NCBI GenBank assembly: GCA_027943335.1
Contig: BSBK01002083.1
Location: forward strand, 735,501 to 799,500
Source of the DNA: Chamaecyparis obtusa
Taxonomy: Eukaryota > Streptophyta > Pinopsida > Cupressales > Cupressaceae
DNA length: 64,000 nucleotides
Direction: 5' to 3'
Numbering within the stretch: the stretch's first letter is position 1; each line of letters opens with the position of its first letter. The notes under the pieces were generated by a model. It did no database searches. It had not been told where the DNA came from and worked only from the letters and a program-made list of their open reading frames with translations. The position numbers and the translations under genes were made by a program. This document shows positions 24,261-35,356 of the stretch, in pieces.

Positions 24261-25559
24261 TGTAGACATCTAAATTTGTCCACTTAATATTGATTTTATT
24301 TTATTTAATTAATGACCCAAATAACATTATAGCTAATTTTAATTAATTATATTCATTATTTTCATCAATCTATTTAATTAAATTTATTTAATTAAATAGA
24401 TCCATTGCCTATAGTATTTAAATTAAATTTTAATACTAACCCTAGTGTATTAAATTTAATTAATTACATGTTTCTCCATATTCCCCTTTTAAATAAATTT
24501 TTAATTTATTTATTCCTCCACATGCTTTATTTCTACTAAACCATGATTAAGTTAAATTTTATTTAATTTAGTCTTAAACCTAACCTAGATAATACCCTGC
24601 ACACATCACTTTCTATCTAATAAGTCTATTTATTAATTAACTTAGGTTAATTAAGCTAATTTTCATCTTCTTACAAAGATTAGTCCTAATTATTTGCTCA
24701 CACATGTGTGAGAAAATAATTTAAAATTCACCTTTTCAAAATTTGCTAAAAAATGCCTTAACAAGGCTTCTTACATTTTTTGATGACACCTCTTACACTT
24801 TCCAAAAGTGTGAAAATTGACTTTCTCTTACACATTTCTTACACACACTTACACATGTGTACTTGGAGTACACATTGACCCTTTACATCCCAAGTTTCTC
24901 ACACATGTGTGGGAAAGTCTTGGGCTTTGCATGACTTATTTGTCTCCTTGGTGGCACCTATGTGGATGCCACATAGATGCCACCTCACCCAACCCTCCAA
25001 AATGCTATAAATAAGACCCCTATCTCAAGAAAATAGACACTTTTGTTTTGCATTCATTCTTGCATTTTAGAGATATTGTTAGTGCATTCATTGTAGTTTC
25101 TATTACTAACTCTTTGGTAGTTGTTTGCATTCATGGCAGATTTAGAAGTTAAATCTTAGCTAATTTCCATTAAATGATAATAATAGCTTCATGTCATAAG
25201 TGCTTGAGGGTTTCTTCCATAACTCCTCCTTGAGTCTCCTTGAATTCTTGCATTGAATGCTTGAGGGTTGCTTCCATAGATCCTCATTGAGTATTTCAAT
25301 ATTTCATTTCAATCTAGTTGCATTCATTAGTGGGATCAATACTTGTGTTGGGAGAGCACACCCATGTCCTCTCTAAGAGCTTAAATCAAGCAAGTCTTGG
25401 GTGCACTTTCTTCATGCTCATCTGAGGTTATGTGGAAAATAGTGTAGAAATGAGAATGAACATGGTTTTTTTGTAAGTTTAAGATTTGAATATGAACATG
25501 TACAACTAAGGTTTGAATGTTTATGCTTGTTCCACACAGATTAATTTTCCTCATATACA
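24261..25559 (+). repeat. Tat2 5' LTR (1299 bp)
   Basis: Starts TGTAGACATC, ends CATATACA, then TTC and the PBS relic. AT-rich U3. TATAAATA at 25006-25013 within ATGCTATAAATAAGACCCC is a good core promoter, followed by TTGCATTCATTC-rich R/U5 sequence. The 3' LTR would be beyond the window. Confidence 0.85.
25006..25013 (+). promoter_or_regulatory. TATA box of the Tat2 LTR
   Basis: TATAAATA, preceded by GC-richer DNA and followed ~30 bp on by GACACTTTTG, a plausible start region. Confidence 0.6.
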
Positions 25560-25562
25560 TTC

Positions 25563-25581
25563 CGGCACACCCGATGGGACC
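25563..25581 (+). other. Decayed Tat2 primer binding site
   Basis: CGGCACACCCGATGGGACC lines up with the Tat1 PBS context TGGCGCCCACCGTGGGGCC, with the same TTC spacer to the LTR end. Differences are mostly C-to-T or G-to-A type. Confidence 0.65.
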
Positions 25582-25642
25582 CATGTTCTGATTATCTAAC
25601 ATTATTTCTTGATTTTCTTAAAATTTTATGTGAAACTTGCAG

Positions 25643-26204
25643 ACAAGTGTCTTCACATGTACATAGGCATCTCTTCCTATACACAAGCATCTCCACCTGT
25701 ACACAGGCGTTTCTGCTAGAAAGAGAGTTTCTCTTTCTCTTTAGTTTGTTTTGATCAATAAAATTACGATTTCAATTATATCAAGGCTAATACTTGAAAC
25801 ATATCATCATTAAAATCCTTTCTTGTATTTACAAGTTAAGAGAAACACAATCCTAAGAAAATCATTGTTTTCATTTCCTTGTTGTACAGATAGGCGTCTC
25901 TGCCTATACATAGGAGTCTCTACCAGAAAGGGATTTTTTCTTTCACATTAGCCTTTTTGGTTGTTACAATGAAGTTTTTAGGCATATTAAGGTTAAAAAT
26001 TACCGTATTTCATCATTAAAACCTCTTTTTTATGCATTTGCAAGTTAATGGGAATATAAAATCTTGAAAAATTTGTAGTTGCATTTCCTTGTTGTACAAA
26101 CAAGTGTCTCTACTTGTACACATGCGTCTCTACATAGGTGTCTTTTCCTATACATAGGCATATATGCACATGTGTCTCTTCTTATAGATAGCTGTCTCTA
26201 CTTG
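25643..26204 (+). repeat. Tat2 leader hairpin array (20-bp units in ~205-bp repeats)
   Basis: Units begin every 20 bp at 25643, 25663, 25683 and 25703, again at 25890 and 25910, and from 26100 on. Several are near-perfect hairpins: ATAGGC-GTCTCT-GCCTAT (25890-25907), ACAAGT-GTCTCT-ACTTGT (26100-26117) and ATAGG...CCTAT (25663-25680, 26134-26151). Flanks of the clusters also repeat (TTCATCATTAAAA and TTTCCTTGTTGTACA in the same order), giving a larger ~205-210 bp repeat. Confidence 0.85.
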
Positions 26205-28414
26205 TTTTCAACTTTTTCCATTATATCTTGCATTTTAAAGTTGTTGATCTGGGTTTTTTAAAAGGTTTTTGACATTTTCTACCTTCTAACAATGATTTTG
26301 CACAATGATTGACCAAGACTTGAATATTTTGAGACTACTAACTTGTTTATTTTGTAGGACATTGTTAGAAGACCCAAACACATTAAACTACTCACTAAGG
26401 TTATTTTTTAGGTTTCCAAGGAGATCCAACTAAATGTTGTGTTTTCTTAATGACTTCTTAGGCACACAACATTAAGTAGGAAGTTAATTTTTGGTGATGA
26501 TTCATTATCTAGGGGAGGATGCTCTTTTCTCTAAGTGGAAAAAATAGAAACATAGAACCTTTTGAATTATTATCTTAAAGAAACTTAGAATTGATAACTT
26601 GTTTGGTGTTTTTGGGAGAAAACCTCATTGGATAGGAGATTATGTTCTTTTGCCTTTAAGGGAAAAAGAGAAATCCAAACTGCTTCCATGACCAATCCAT
26701 ATGCTCTTTCATTAAACCTTTAGAGATCCTGTCGGTTGAGGAAAAAATCTTTTGGGAATGACTCAAAGTAGGGACAAGCAGAGGCCACCTCTTCCACCCA
26801 CTATAAATATATGCTTCCTTTATATTAAATTCTCAGAAGACATGGTTAATTCAATGTTTACACTTTTGTGTTCACATATGCTTCATCACACAAAGGGATG
26901 AGAAACCTCAATCCTGCTTGCGGGACTACGTTGGTTGGATTACTTGTAAGGCTATAGACCTCAATCTCACAAGTTGAGACTACAGGGGATGATCATGAAC
27001 ATATGCCTTGACTAAAAGCTATAGAGTAGTGGCCACTCGGTTCACCTTTGAAAGAATGATAATGTATGTGCAAGGAGAATACTAATCTCCCCAAGGCACT
27101 CATCATATCGAGCCCCCATCAATGTTAACACTTTGATTATACGACATCATGACTAGAGCCACTACATGCTTGGTGATGACGGTATTATGAAGAGTTGTTG
27201 GGTGTGTTCCTAAGTCAGTGAGAAAATATTTTCAGTGTCAACTAATCTCCCTCTAGGGATAAAAGGTATGCTTATTACTTTTCATTGCAGAACAAACCCA
27301 TACACTTGAATCTTGCAAAATTTCTTTGTCCCTTGCGAGACTATTTTTGACAAATGTGGTTGTAATCCGAACATTTGATGTATGCATGAAATCAGTTCTT
27401 TCCAAGAACATCCTTTGTGACAAATAATTAATCACATTTGAGATATTTCCTTCCTAATTTTGTCATCGCATTCTAAAACATACATCATGTTTTCTTCTAT
27501 TTAAGCCATGAATGATGGTGTGAAACATAAGAAGGTAAAATTTATAGTTTCCCAAGTCTATAAAGAAAAGAAGATCATTGATAAAAATGCTAGAGTCAAA
27601 AAATCCTATTCTAAATCTATCCAAAAGACTCTGGAAGCCAGTGAAATTTTTGATAAAATTAGCTATAACAATCGAGTTTCTAATTTTTTTTCCCAGAACA
27701 AAGTGAACATGGTCTTTATCACTTGGGAATTCTATGATTAAGTACCTTTGACATTACCATTCTTCAATCACTTATCTTTAATCAAATCTTTCTTCACTCA
27801 CATTTCAAAATGATAGGAACATTAATCAAAACATCGGACTTCAAATCAATCCATCTTTCACACCTCAATCACACCATAGGTTGAAAAGATCAATCTAATA
27901 GTGTCACATAGACCTTTAATCAAAGAAAATGTTAATCCCTTGTTACATTGAGAACCGAGTCTTTCTCTAGTAGTTTTAATCCAATCCTCTTTTATTTGGG
28001 GATCATTAGTCTATCACACAAATAAGAGAAGATTTTAAATCAAATCAAATCCTATTTTTGGACAATCAAAAGGTCTTGTTCTACCTAGGTTTGTTCCAAA
28101 CCTCTAAATCAAATCAATCTTTGAGGCTTAGTTCCTCTTTAATTCAATCAATCAAATAAATCCCAAATAAAATCAAATGAATCATTACGGCTTAGTTTCT
28201 CTCAAATCAAATCCAATCAATCCTTGAGGCTTATTCCTCTTAATCCATTCCAAATATTAGTCCAAGTTTCTCCTAATCCATCAATTCCTTTCTACCTCTC
28301 ATCATCTTTCATCAATATTTCAACATTCGCCGATCCAATTTAGGGTCACCCTTGCATGGTACTTACCCAATCTCAAGCTAAGATAAGAAAATAATCTATC
28401 ACCATGGATAATGG
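26205..28414 (+). other. Tat2 leader, remaining part
   Basis: 2.2 kb before the chromovirus insertion. It holds an unrecognised 77-codon ORF (27508-27741) and a three-copy motif around 28112-28240 (AATCAATC...GAGGCTTA...TTCCTCTT). No gag similarity until after the insertion. Confidence 0.6.
27508..27741 (+). CDS. Unrecognised small ORF in the Tat2 leader
   Basis: 77 codons, lysine-rich (MNDGVKHKKVKFIVSQVYKE, KKSYSKSIQKTLEASEIFDK). Its composition is more protein-like than its AT-rich neighbours. I recognise no family. It may be a pre-gag ORF of this Tat family or chance; no promoter or start context supports translation. Confidence 0.25.
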   Translation: MNDGVKHKKVKFIVSQVYKEKKIIDKNARVKKSYSKSIQKTLEASEIFDKISYNNRVSNFFSQNKVNMVFITWEFYD

Positions 28415-28419
28415 TCAAG
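28415..28419. repeat. Target site duplication of chromovirus, left (TCAAG)
   Basis: Exact copy at 37189-37193, directly outside both LTRs. Confidence 0.9.
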
Positions 28420-29093
28420 CGACATGAGGGAAGATGGGGAGAGGGGCCAAAGGCACAGCCTAACCAAATCCCCCTTGTAGATATCACACACAAAAGCAAA
28501 AAATACACCAATGAGAGAGAGAATGCAGATCACTTCATATATTCATTCAATTTGATTCATACATGCCGGGGTGTAAGGCCTTCCCAGTTTAGGCTAGATA
28601 TTACAATTCAAGTACATAAGTCCTCCAACATGTGAGGATTTGAAACAATCTACAATCTTCTAGCTTCTATCTCTGATGTCCTAATTGATGTCATAAACTA
28701 CAAACAAAGATTACATTATATACAAGAGGCTACCAAACAAGTCGGCCTTCAGATCCACCATCAATGGAAGGAATGACCAAATCTAGGTCCACATGCTTCC
28801 CAATGATATATTCTAGCATTGAATCCATGACCATAATTAATTGCAAGAGTCAGCCTCAACAGGAAACTAAAACAAACAACTCAGTAAGCAAGGATAATTG
28901 AGTGCCAAACAAGCATCACTGAGCACCAGGGAATTAATTGAGCGCCAGAGAGATAACCGACCAACCCCAATTAACAAAGGAAATCAAGAAACACCAAACC
29001 AACTCGGTTAAGGAAGGAATTGAGCAACATAGGAAAACACAAACATGTTTTTGGTGCACAAGATTGCCAAGTACCCAAGATGCTCCTGCATCA
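28420..29093 (-). repeat. Chromovirus 3' LTR (674 bp)
   Basis: Direct repeat of 36566-37188, longer because of ~50 bp of extra sequence near 28930-29030. The terminal TG is mutated to CG at 28420 on the plus strand. TATATAA on the minus strand at 28717-28723 is a plausible TATA box. Confidence 0.92.
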
Positions 29094-29099
29094 GACACC

Positions 29100-29560
29100 T
29101 AGGGTTATTTGAAATGATTCTTTGAATCATGAAGTAGGTACAATCCGAGCTGCATCCAACTCAAATTGTGAAATTCATGAACTGTCTTCAATCGGTCTAT
29201 TCTTCCACTTTACCAAATATTCCATATACTATTTTCCTCTTGTACTTATGCCAATTCTTTGTCCAAAATCTGCTCAACTTCTTCTATTTATTTCTAAGGA
29301 TAATCATTCAGTACTGTCATTTCTTCATCTAAATCATGGTATTCATACAAATCAGCAATGTTGAATATAGGTGATATATCCATGTCATAAGGTAACTCAA
29401 TCTCATAAGAATTTCCACTATCAAATCTCTTCAAAATCTTGCAAGGACCAAACTTCTTCATTTTCAACTTCCCATATGTTCCAACAGGAAATCTACCTTT
29501 CTTCAAATGAACCATTACTTCATCACCGACTGCAAAATTCTTATGTCTTCTACATCTGTC
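29100..29560 (-). pseudogene. Chromovirus integrase C-terminus (GPY/F) and chromodomain
   Basis: 29294-29515 gives [20 protein letters not shown] and [11 protein letters not shown], the GPY/F module. Downstream, after stops and a frameshift, IEEVEQILDKE and then YLVKWKNRPIEDSS-stop-ISQFELDAARI (29115-29270) is a chromodomain, whose Trp before ISQ has become TGA. Chromodomains steer integration by binding histone marks. Confidence 0.85.
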
Positions 29561-30285
29561 AGCTCTGTCTTTTTATTTCTGATTACTTTTCTCCAACTTA
29601 TGTTTCACATCTTCATGTAATGTCTTCATGTACTTAACAAACTTTACTCCTTTGACACTTCTCTTTCTTTCATCAGCAATATCTCTTAAATCTGATATAC
29701 CTCTTGGTTGTATGCCATTTACAATCTCAAAAGGTGTTTTTCCAGTACTCCTATTCACTGAATTATTGTATGCAAACTCTACTTGTGCCAACACATAATC
29801 CCAATTACTCGGTGTGTCTCCAACTAAACATCTCAAAAGATTTCCCAAGATTCTATTCACGACTTTTGTTTGTCCATCGGTTTGTGGGTGAAATGTAGAA
29901 CTATATTTCAACTCGGTGCCAAAATTTCTCCAAAGGGTCTTCCAAAAGTATCCAACAAATTTACTATCTCGGTCAGAGATGATACTCCTTGGTAATCCAT
30001 ACAATCTAACAATTTCTTAAAAAAAAGATTTTCTATAAGTACTACATCTGATGTCTTTCTACAAGGTATAAAATGTGCCATTTTAGAAAATCTATCCACA
30101 ACAACAAATATAGAATCATTACCTCTTACTGTCTTCAGTAAAACAAGAAAAAAATCCATACTGATATCAATCCAAGGTTTCTCAGGAATAGAAGTCGGTG
30201 TATACAATCCATTATTCTAACTTACTCCTTTTGCAACTTGACAAATTCCACAACTATTCACAAATTTCTGAACATCCTTATATAA
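29561..30285 (-). pseudogene. Chromovirus integrase core, catalytic Glu lost
   Basis: The first Asp is in SMDF (30207-29908 piece). A frameshift near 30020 leads into [10 protein letters not shown] (second Asp) and HPQTDGQTKVVNR. The residue exactly 36 after the second Asp should be the catalytic Glu but is Lys (AAA at 29864-29866), a G-to-A change. WDYVLAQVEFAYNNSVNRS and GKTPFEIV follow normally. Confidence 0.9.
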
Positions 30286-31010
30286 CTACGACAAAAAAAA
30301 AATTTCCTTAAGAAAATTCAATGTTTTATGAACACCAAAGTGTCTAGCCAAACCACTACTATGTTTTTCTTTTATCAAATTAGTTCTCATTGATCCTCTC
30401 GGTATACACAAATGAATACCTTTAAACAACATACCTCCTTGAATAAAATATTCTTCCCATTTAGTACTTGTTTGATCTTGAATAGGTTCTCTCCACTTAC
30501 TCCATGGCTCAGAAAAATCAGGATCAAATTCATAAGAATCTCTCATGTCATTAAAACCAAGAACTTTAATTTTCATCTTGGTCATCAAAGATCTTCTTCT
30601 ACTCAATGCATCTGCAACTCAGTTAGTGACTCCACTCTTATGCTTTATCACAAATGTATAACTCTGCAAATATTCAACCCATTTCATATGTCTTTGATTC
30701 AACTTATTCTCACTACCCAGATACTGTAAAGCTTTATGATTAGTATACAATACAAATTTTCTCGGTATCAAATAATGTCTCCATTTCTTTAGGGCTTGAA
30801 CAATAGCATAAAATTCTTGATCATACACATAATATTTTCTTTTTACATATTCATTCAAATTTTCATTAAAGAAAGCAACAGGTTTACCTTCTTGACTCAA
30901 CACAACTCCTATCACACTTCCACTTACATCACATTTTGCTTGAAATACCTTATTGAAATCAAGCAATGCTAACATAGGAAATTCAACAACCTTCTGCTTC
31001 AGGGTCTCAA
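30286..31010 (-). pseudogene. Chromovirus RNase H and integrase zinc-binding region
   Basis: RNase H: FQAKCDVSGSVIGVVLSQEG, KYYVYDQEFYAIVQALKKWR and LYTNHKALQYL (Asp of the usual TDHKAL replaced by Asn), ending HKSGVTN. Then RRRSLMTKMKIKVLGF and the integrase N-terminus GGMLFKGIHLCIPRG...HSSGLARHFGVHKTL. Frames change at about 31005 and 30615. Confidence 0.85.
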
Positions 31011-31790
31011 ACTTTTATCAACTCCACGTGTCCACTTGAATTCTCTTTTATCTCCTCTCATAGTCTCAGTCATAGCATTACAAATTGAACTTAAATTCCT
31101 AATGAACTTTCGGTAAAAAATTTCCAAACCACGAAATGATCTTACCTCACTAGCATTCTCAGGTGTAGTCCAATTCAATATAGCTTCAACCTTTTTAGGA
31201 TCCATCTTCAGACCATAAGATGAAATCAAAAATCCCAAATACACAATCTCCTCTTTCATGAAAGAACACTTTTTCATATTTATCAACAACTTTTCTTCTT
31301 TCAATCTTTGCAATACTTGTTTAACATGCAACATATGTTCTTCTTTGGTACTGAATATCAGAATATCATCTAGGTATATAATCACAAATTTACCTAAGAA
31401 TTTTTTCAAAACTTCATTCATCAACCTCATAAAAGTACTCAGTGCATTAGTTAAACCAAAAGGCATAACCAACCACTCATACAAACCTTCTTTTGTCTTA
31501 AAAGTAGTCTTCCACTAATCGCCTTCTCGAATTTTGATATTATGATACCTAGTTTTCAAATCAATTTTGGTAAAATACTTTGCTCCAGTCAAACTATCTA
31601 GTATGTCATCCATTCTCAGTATAGGAAACCTATATTTCACTATTATCTTGTTGATTACTCTGGAATCAGTACACATTTTCCATTCTCCATTCTTCTTAGG
31701 TGCCAATATAGTAGGTATTGCACAAGGACTCAAACTTTCTCAGATCAAACCTTTCTGCAACAATTCTTGAATCTGTCAGTTCAATTCATG
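31011..31790 (-). pseudogene. Chromovirus reverse transcriptase
   Basis: [37 protein letters not shown] and [15 protein letters not shown], then [20 protein letters not shown] and catalytic YLDD at 31365-31376, [17 protein letters not shown] and [10 protein letters not shown]. The frame is kept from about 32333 to 31000, with TGA 31776-31778, TGA ~31739 and TAG 31515-31517. Confidence 0.93.
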
Positions 31791-32560
31791 ATTCTCGGTA
31801 GGTGCCAACTGATGTGGTGGGATTAGATCCATGCAATGATCAATGCTTCTTTTTGGTGGTAAACCATCAGGTACATTATCAAAAATGATCTCACTATACT
31901 CGATGAGTAACTTATCAATCTCCTTAGGGATACTATCCTCTATTTTCTTACTCGGTTTGTTAGGAATCACAACAAAACATATATCATTATTCTTCAATTC
32001 CTTAACAAAATTTCTTCCTTCCATCAAGAAAAATTTCATAGATGTACAAAAATTACTATCAGGTTCTTCAATCAAAGGTAACAAGATTTGTCTTCTCCCA
32101 TCAACACAGATAGTGTATTTATGCAATCTTCCATCATATATAGCATGTCTATCATATTGCCAAGGTCTACCCAACAAAATATGACAACAATCCATAGGCA
32201 TGATATCACATAACACCTTATCATAGTACTTTCCAATTTTCAAATTTACATAACATTGTTCACTTACCAATAGTGTATGCTCATCTTTGATCCATGAAAT
32301 CTGATAGGGTTTCAGATGTTCCAACCTTTTCAACTACAACTTTGTAACCATTTCCTCAGATGCCAAGTTCTTCGAGTTCCCAGTGTTAATGATTACCTTC
32401 CAAACTTCATCAAAAACTGTACATCTAGTCTTGAACAAACTTTTCCTTACCAGATCTTCCTTACTACTTTCACTCCAAAGTGCTCGCCTTACCATCAAGT
32501 TCTTTTCTTTCTCAGGTTTGTTTGGTGACTCTTCTTGCACCAAAGAATTTATACTACTAC
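31791..32560 (-). pseudogene. Chromovirus aspartic protease and linker
   Basis: VIINTGNSKNLASEEMVTKL (32334-32400) is the active-site strand with Asn where the catalytic Asp should be. MDCCHILLGRPWQYDRHAIYDG (near 32150) is the conserved hydrophobic strand. A TAG at 32334-32336 separates them. EIDKLLIEYSEIIFDNVPDGLPP is the usual protease-RT linker. Confidence 0.85.
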
Positions 32561-32799
32561 CGACCTTCTTACTTGCATGTGTACAGTCAAATGATCTATT
32601 TCCTTATTCTCCACAATTGTAACAAGTTCCTCAGAAACAACCTCTGTTATAACCACTTCGGTAGTTATTGCCTCTTCCTCTAGATGAACTTTCACCTCTC
32701 TACTATGTCTTGCCTTTATCCAGATTCATCTTTTCTAGTTCAGATCTACTATTTTCACCATAAGATCTACCTCTTCCTCTAGAGAATCTACCACCTCTA
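32561..32799 (-). pseudogene. Chromovirus gag C-terminus with zinc knuckle
   Basis: Gly/Arg-rich tail (SRGRGNNYRSGYNRG) then CYNCGE-stop-GNRSFDC at ~32580-32625, a C2HC knuckle whose His is Asn and which contains a stop. It continues the gag at 35687-36396 across the nested element. Confidence 0.75.
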
Positions 32800-33129
32800 T
32801 GTTAGAGTAGTCTTATGTTAGCTAATAATTAAATCATTTAATTATTAGTTTATCATACTCTAGGCTTAAGTTTCACTTAGGCGCTTTATAATTCTTTAGG
32901 GTTTTAGCCTTTAGGGTTTCGTGTTTCCTTTTATAAGGATTCACTTCTTTCATTTCAATAAGGAGATTGTATTATTTTCATCATTGTTAATAGAAGATTA
33001 TTTTCTTGCAACATGGTTTTGCAGTCTCTGGCCTATTGGCCGCCATAGCTTTCTGTCTTTTTGCTTCTTCTTTGTGACAGTCTTGCATGCAGGTGTTCTT
33101 GGGATGATTTGCGTTTGTCAAATCTAACA
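32800..33129 (+). repeat. 5' LTR of the non-autonomous element
   Basis: TGTTAGAGTAGTC...CAAATCTAACA. TATAAGG at 32932-32938 is a TATA candidate. Confidence 0.95.
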
Positions 33130-33141
33130 TGGTATCAGAGC
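33130..33141 (+). other. PBS of the non-autonomous element
   Basis: TGGTATCAGAGC, perfect tRNA-iMet complement, with no spacer to the LTR. Confidence 0.95.
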
Positions 33142-33459
33142 TCTCCTACATCTGGCTGTTCATACTCTGTCAAAGCAAGCGAGGGTTTGAAGGTTTCACA
33201 GCTGTTTCTAGCATTCTTCATTGATTCTGGGGGGTCTCTATTTTTTGAGGCACTTTGGGCCCAAACGGACACTTCCATTGCGTCCAGAAGGCCCAAAAAC
33301 CCCAGAATCCATATAAAGTTTGTCCGATTTGGACACCAGGGCTCTGGAGAATTTTTTCGGCCTCCTATGGGCCGTACGGCATGAGAAACGAAAAAAAAAT
33401 ATTAAAAAACCTTGTTTTTAAAGTTTTTTTTGCGTTTTGTGTACCGCGTGCAGTGTTAT

Positions 33460-33740
33460 TTTAATTGCGCCGCCAGCGCGCCGCCGCCGCACCACCGCCG
33501 CCGGCCAGCGCCCGACGGCCACCCCTCTGCACTGTGCGGTCTCTTCATGCCGCCTCCCGGCCCACCACCCGCAGCGGTCCCCCACCGCCACCGCGCCACT
33601 CTGCGGCCTCCGCCGCCCTTGGCCCGCCGAGATCGCCGCCCTCTGGCCACTCCGCTGGCCCCCACCGCCCAGCTCCGCCAGCCCGCGGTCACATGGGCGA
33701 CCGGACCCAAGCCCCTGGTGCTTTTTGAGCCGTGACGGCC
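33460..33740 (+). other. GC-rich block inside the non-autonomous element
   Basis: About 280 bp dominated by CCGCCGCC and GCGCC words, in a window that is otherwise AT-rich. It is open in several frames on both strands because of composition, giving Pro/Ala-rich translations. It may be captured host exon or promoter DNA; I cannot identify it. Confidence 0.7.
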
Positions 33741-33840
33741 ATTTGGCCGTCAACTTTAGGCTCGCTAATTGCTGATGTTGGCAATTTTTTTTGCATGGCT
33801 TAATTCCAAAGTTTAGCTGTGCAGCCTCGGCCTCCAGGGC

Positions 33841-34425
33841 CATAACTTCTTCATCTGGAGGCGTATTTGGGAGTTTTTTATATCATCGGAAAGATCTTTC
33901 CGAGACAAACGCAATTATGGAGGTTTCTTTTCAAGTTTTTTGCCTCGTTTTTCGTACCATGCCTTCGAAGGCAGGACTGCTTTTTTGCCTTCCTGGAGCA
34001 CCTGATGCTTTTTTTGGCATAACTTGCTCATACGGAGGAGTTATTGGGTGAACGAGACATCATCGGAAAGATGATTCCGAGACAGTCGTTTTATATGGAG
34101 AGCTTTTTTCCAGATTCTTCTTCCTTTTTTCGCACTAGGCTGTTGAATTCAGAAGTTTTCTTTTTCAGGTGCCTGCCAGAGCACCTGTCATTGTTTTTGC
34201 CGTAACTTGAGCATACGATGGTGTTTTTTGCCAAATGAGATATCGACGGAAAGCTGGTTCCGAGACCTTTCTATTTTTTTCAGTTTGGTTGTTTGATTTT
34301 GCCGTTTGCAGGGGTTTTCTGCCAGTCAAAGTCACGGGTACTTTTTTCATTCCAGACACTATATCTCTCACATCCGGGCTCAGTTTTCAGCAAACTTGGT
34401 ATTTTCGGAAAGCTGGTTCAGTGTG
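33841..34425 (+). repeat. Degenerate ~180-bp tandem repeats with a conserved hairpin
   Basis: Units start at CATAACTT 33841, CATAACTT 34018 and CGTAACTT 34201 (spacing 177 and 183); a fourth partial copy lies near 34405. Each has a CGGAA...TTCCG stem ~45 bp in: perfect 18-bp palindrome TCGGAAAGATCTTTCCGA (33886-33903), TCGGAA-AGATGA-TTCCGA (34063-34080), CGGAA-AGCTGG-TTCCG (34247-34262). Confidence 0.8.
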
Positions 34426-35347
34426 CTATTCAGTGGCAGAGGTTATTTCTTCCAGATTTTGCTCCAGGTTTTCACTCCTCCGAGTTATGCAGTTTATGCC
34501 CTCTGGTGGTGTGCTTGGTTCTACAGGTCCGGGGATCTCTTCTTCTGGTTTCTTAGTGCACTCTTCTTTCTGACTTCTGAGCTTGCATGCTCTTTCTGAT
34601 ATATCTTTGTTCTGTAAACGCATTGAGATAAAGTGCCCTCTTCTGCATTTCTGGGATCTTTTTCACCTGGTTCAGTTTTAGTATTCGCACTCAGTTATAA
34701 AGTGCCATGGGGGGATTCTGATGCATTTGCCACTATAGGCGCATCCACTCTTGTCAAGTGAGCGTACCTTCCACGACATTAGCCCATGTAGACTGTGTCT
34801 ATGACACCACCCTTTATCCTGTGTGTGTGCTTCTGTTGCACTGTTGGTGTTCCTGGTTCTTCTTCTGCAGCTGTTTTTGGCATCGCATTTCAGTGTTCCT
34901 GTCACCTCTCCCAGTTCAGCATTATGGGGGGGTTCACCTGTTGGTTCTATTGCTTCCTTGGTTCGGTTGAGTGATCTACGTATTCAGTTTTTGTTCCTAT
35001 GTACTAGGCGGATGCAGTGGCTAGGCACCTATGCATTTCGGTGAGATGGATCATCTACTATATAGACACTCATTCATTCCTTTTTTGGAGGTCACCTCTT
35101 CGATTAATCAGCTCTTCAGACACTTGTCTTCTCTACCTGGTCATGCACTTCAGTGGGGGTTCCAGCAGTATCTTCTGACAGAGTTTTTAGACATGCTTCA
35201 GAGGAGCTTCTTGCTCTCTTCTTGTTCCTTTCTCTGGGACATCTTTTGCTTTATGTTTGGGTACCTGATCAGGCCTAGTTGCCGGGACCCATCTTTCCTG
35301 CTTTCTGCAGTTGTTTAGCTTTTTTTGCTTCTCCCTAAGTTACACTT

Positions 35348-35356
35348 AAGGGGGGG
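35348..35356 (+). promoter_or_regulatory. PPT of the non-autonomous element
   Basis: AAGGGGGGG immediately before the 3' LTR. Confidence 0.9.

Noticed and set aside
25643..26204. Regular repeats as a CRISPR-like array
   Set aside because: Eukaryotic LTR context, degenerate units, no unique spacers, no cas genes.
33130..33141. TGGTATCAGAGC sites as pieces of tRNA genes
   Set aside because: They are complements of the tRNA-Met 3' end directly next to LTRs, i.e. primer sites; no tRNA fold surrounds them.
33418..33843. Overlapping Pro/Ala/Arg-rich ORFs on both strands as a possible captured gene
   Set aside because: GC-rich composition removes stop codons in all frames; no recognisable domain.
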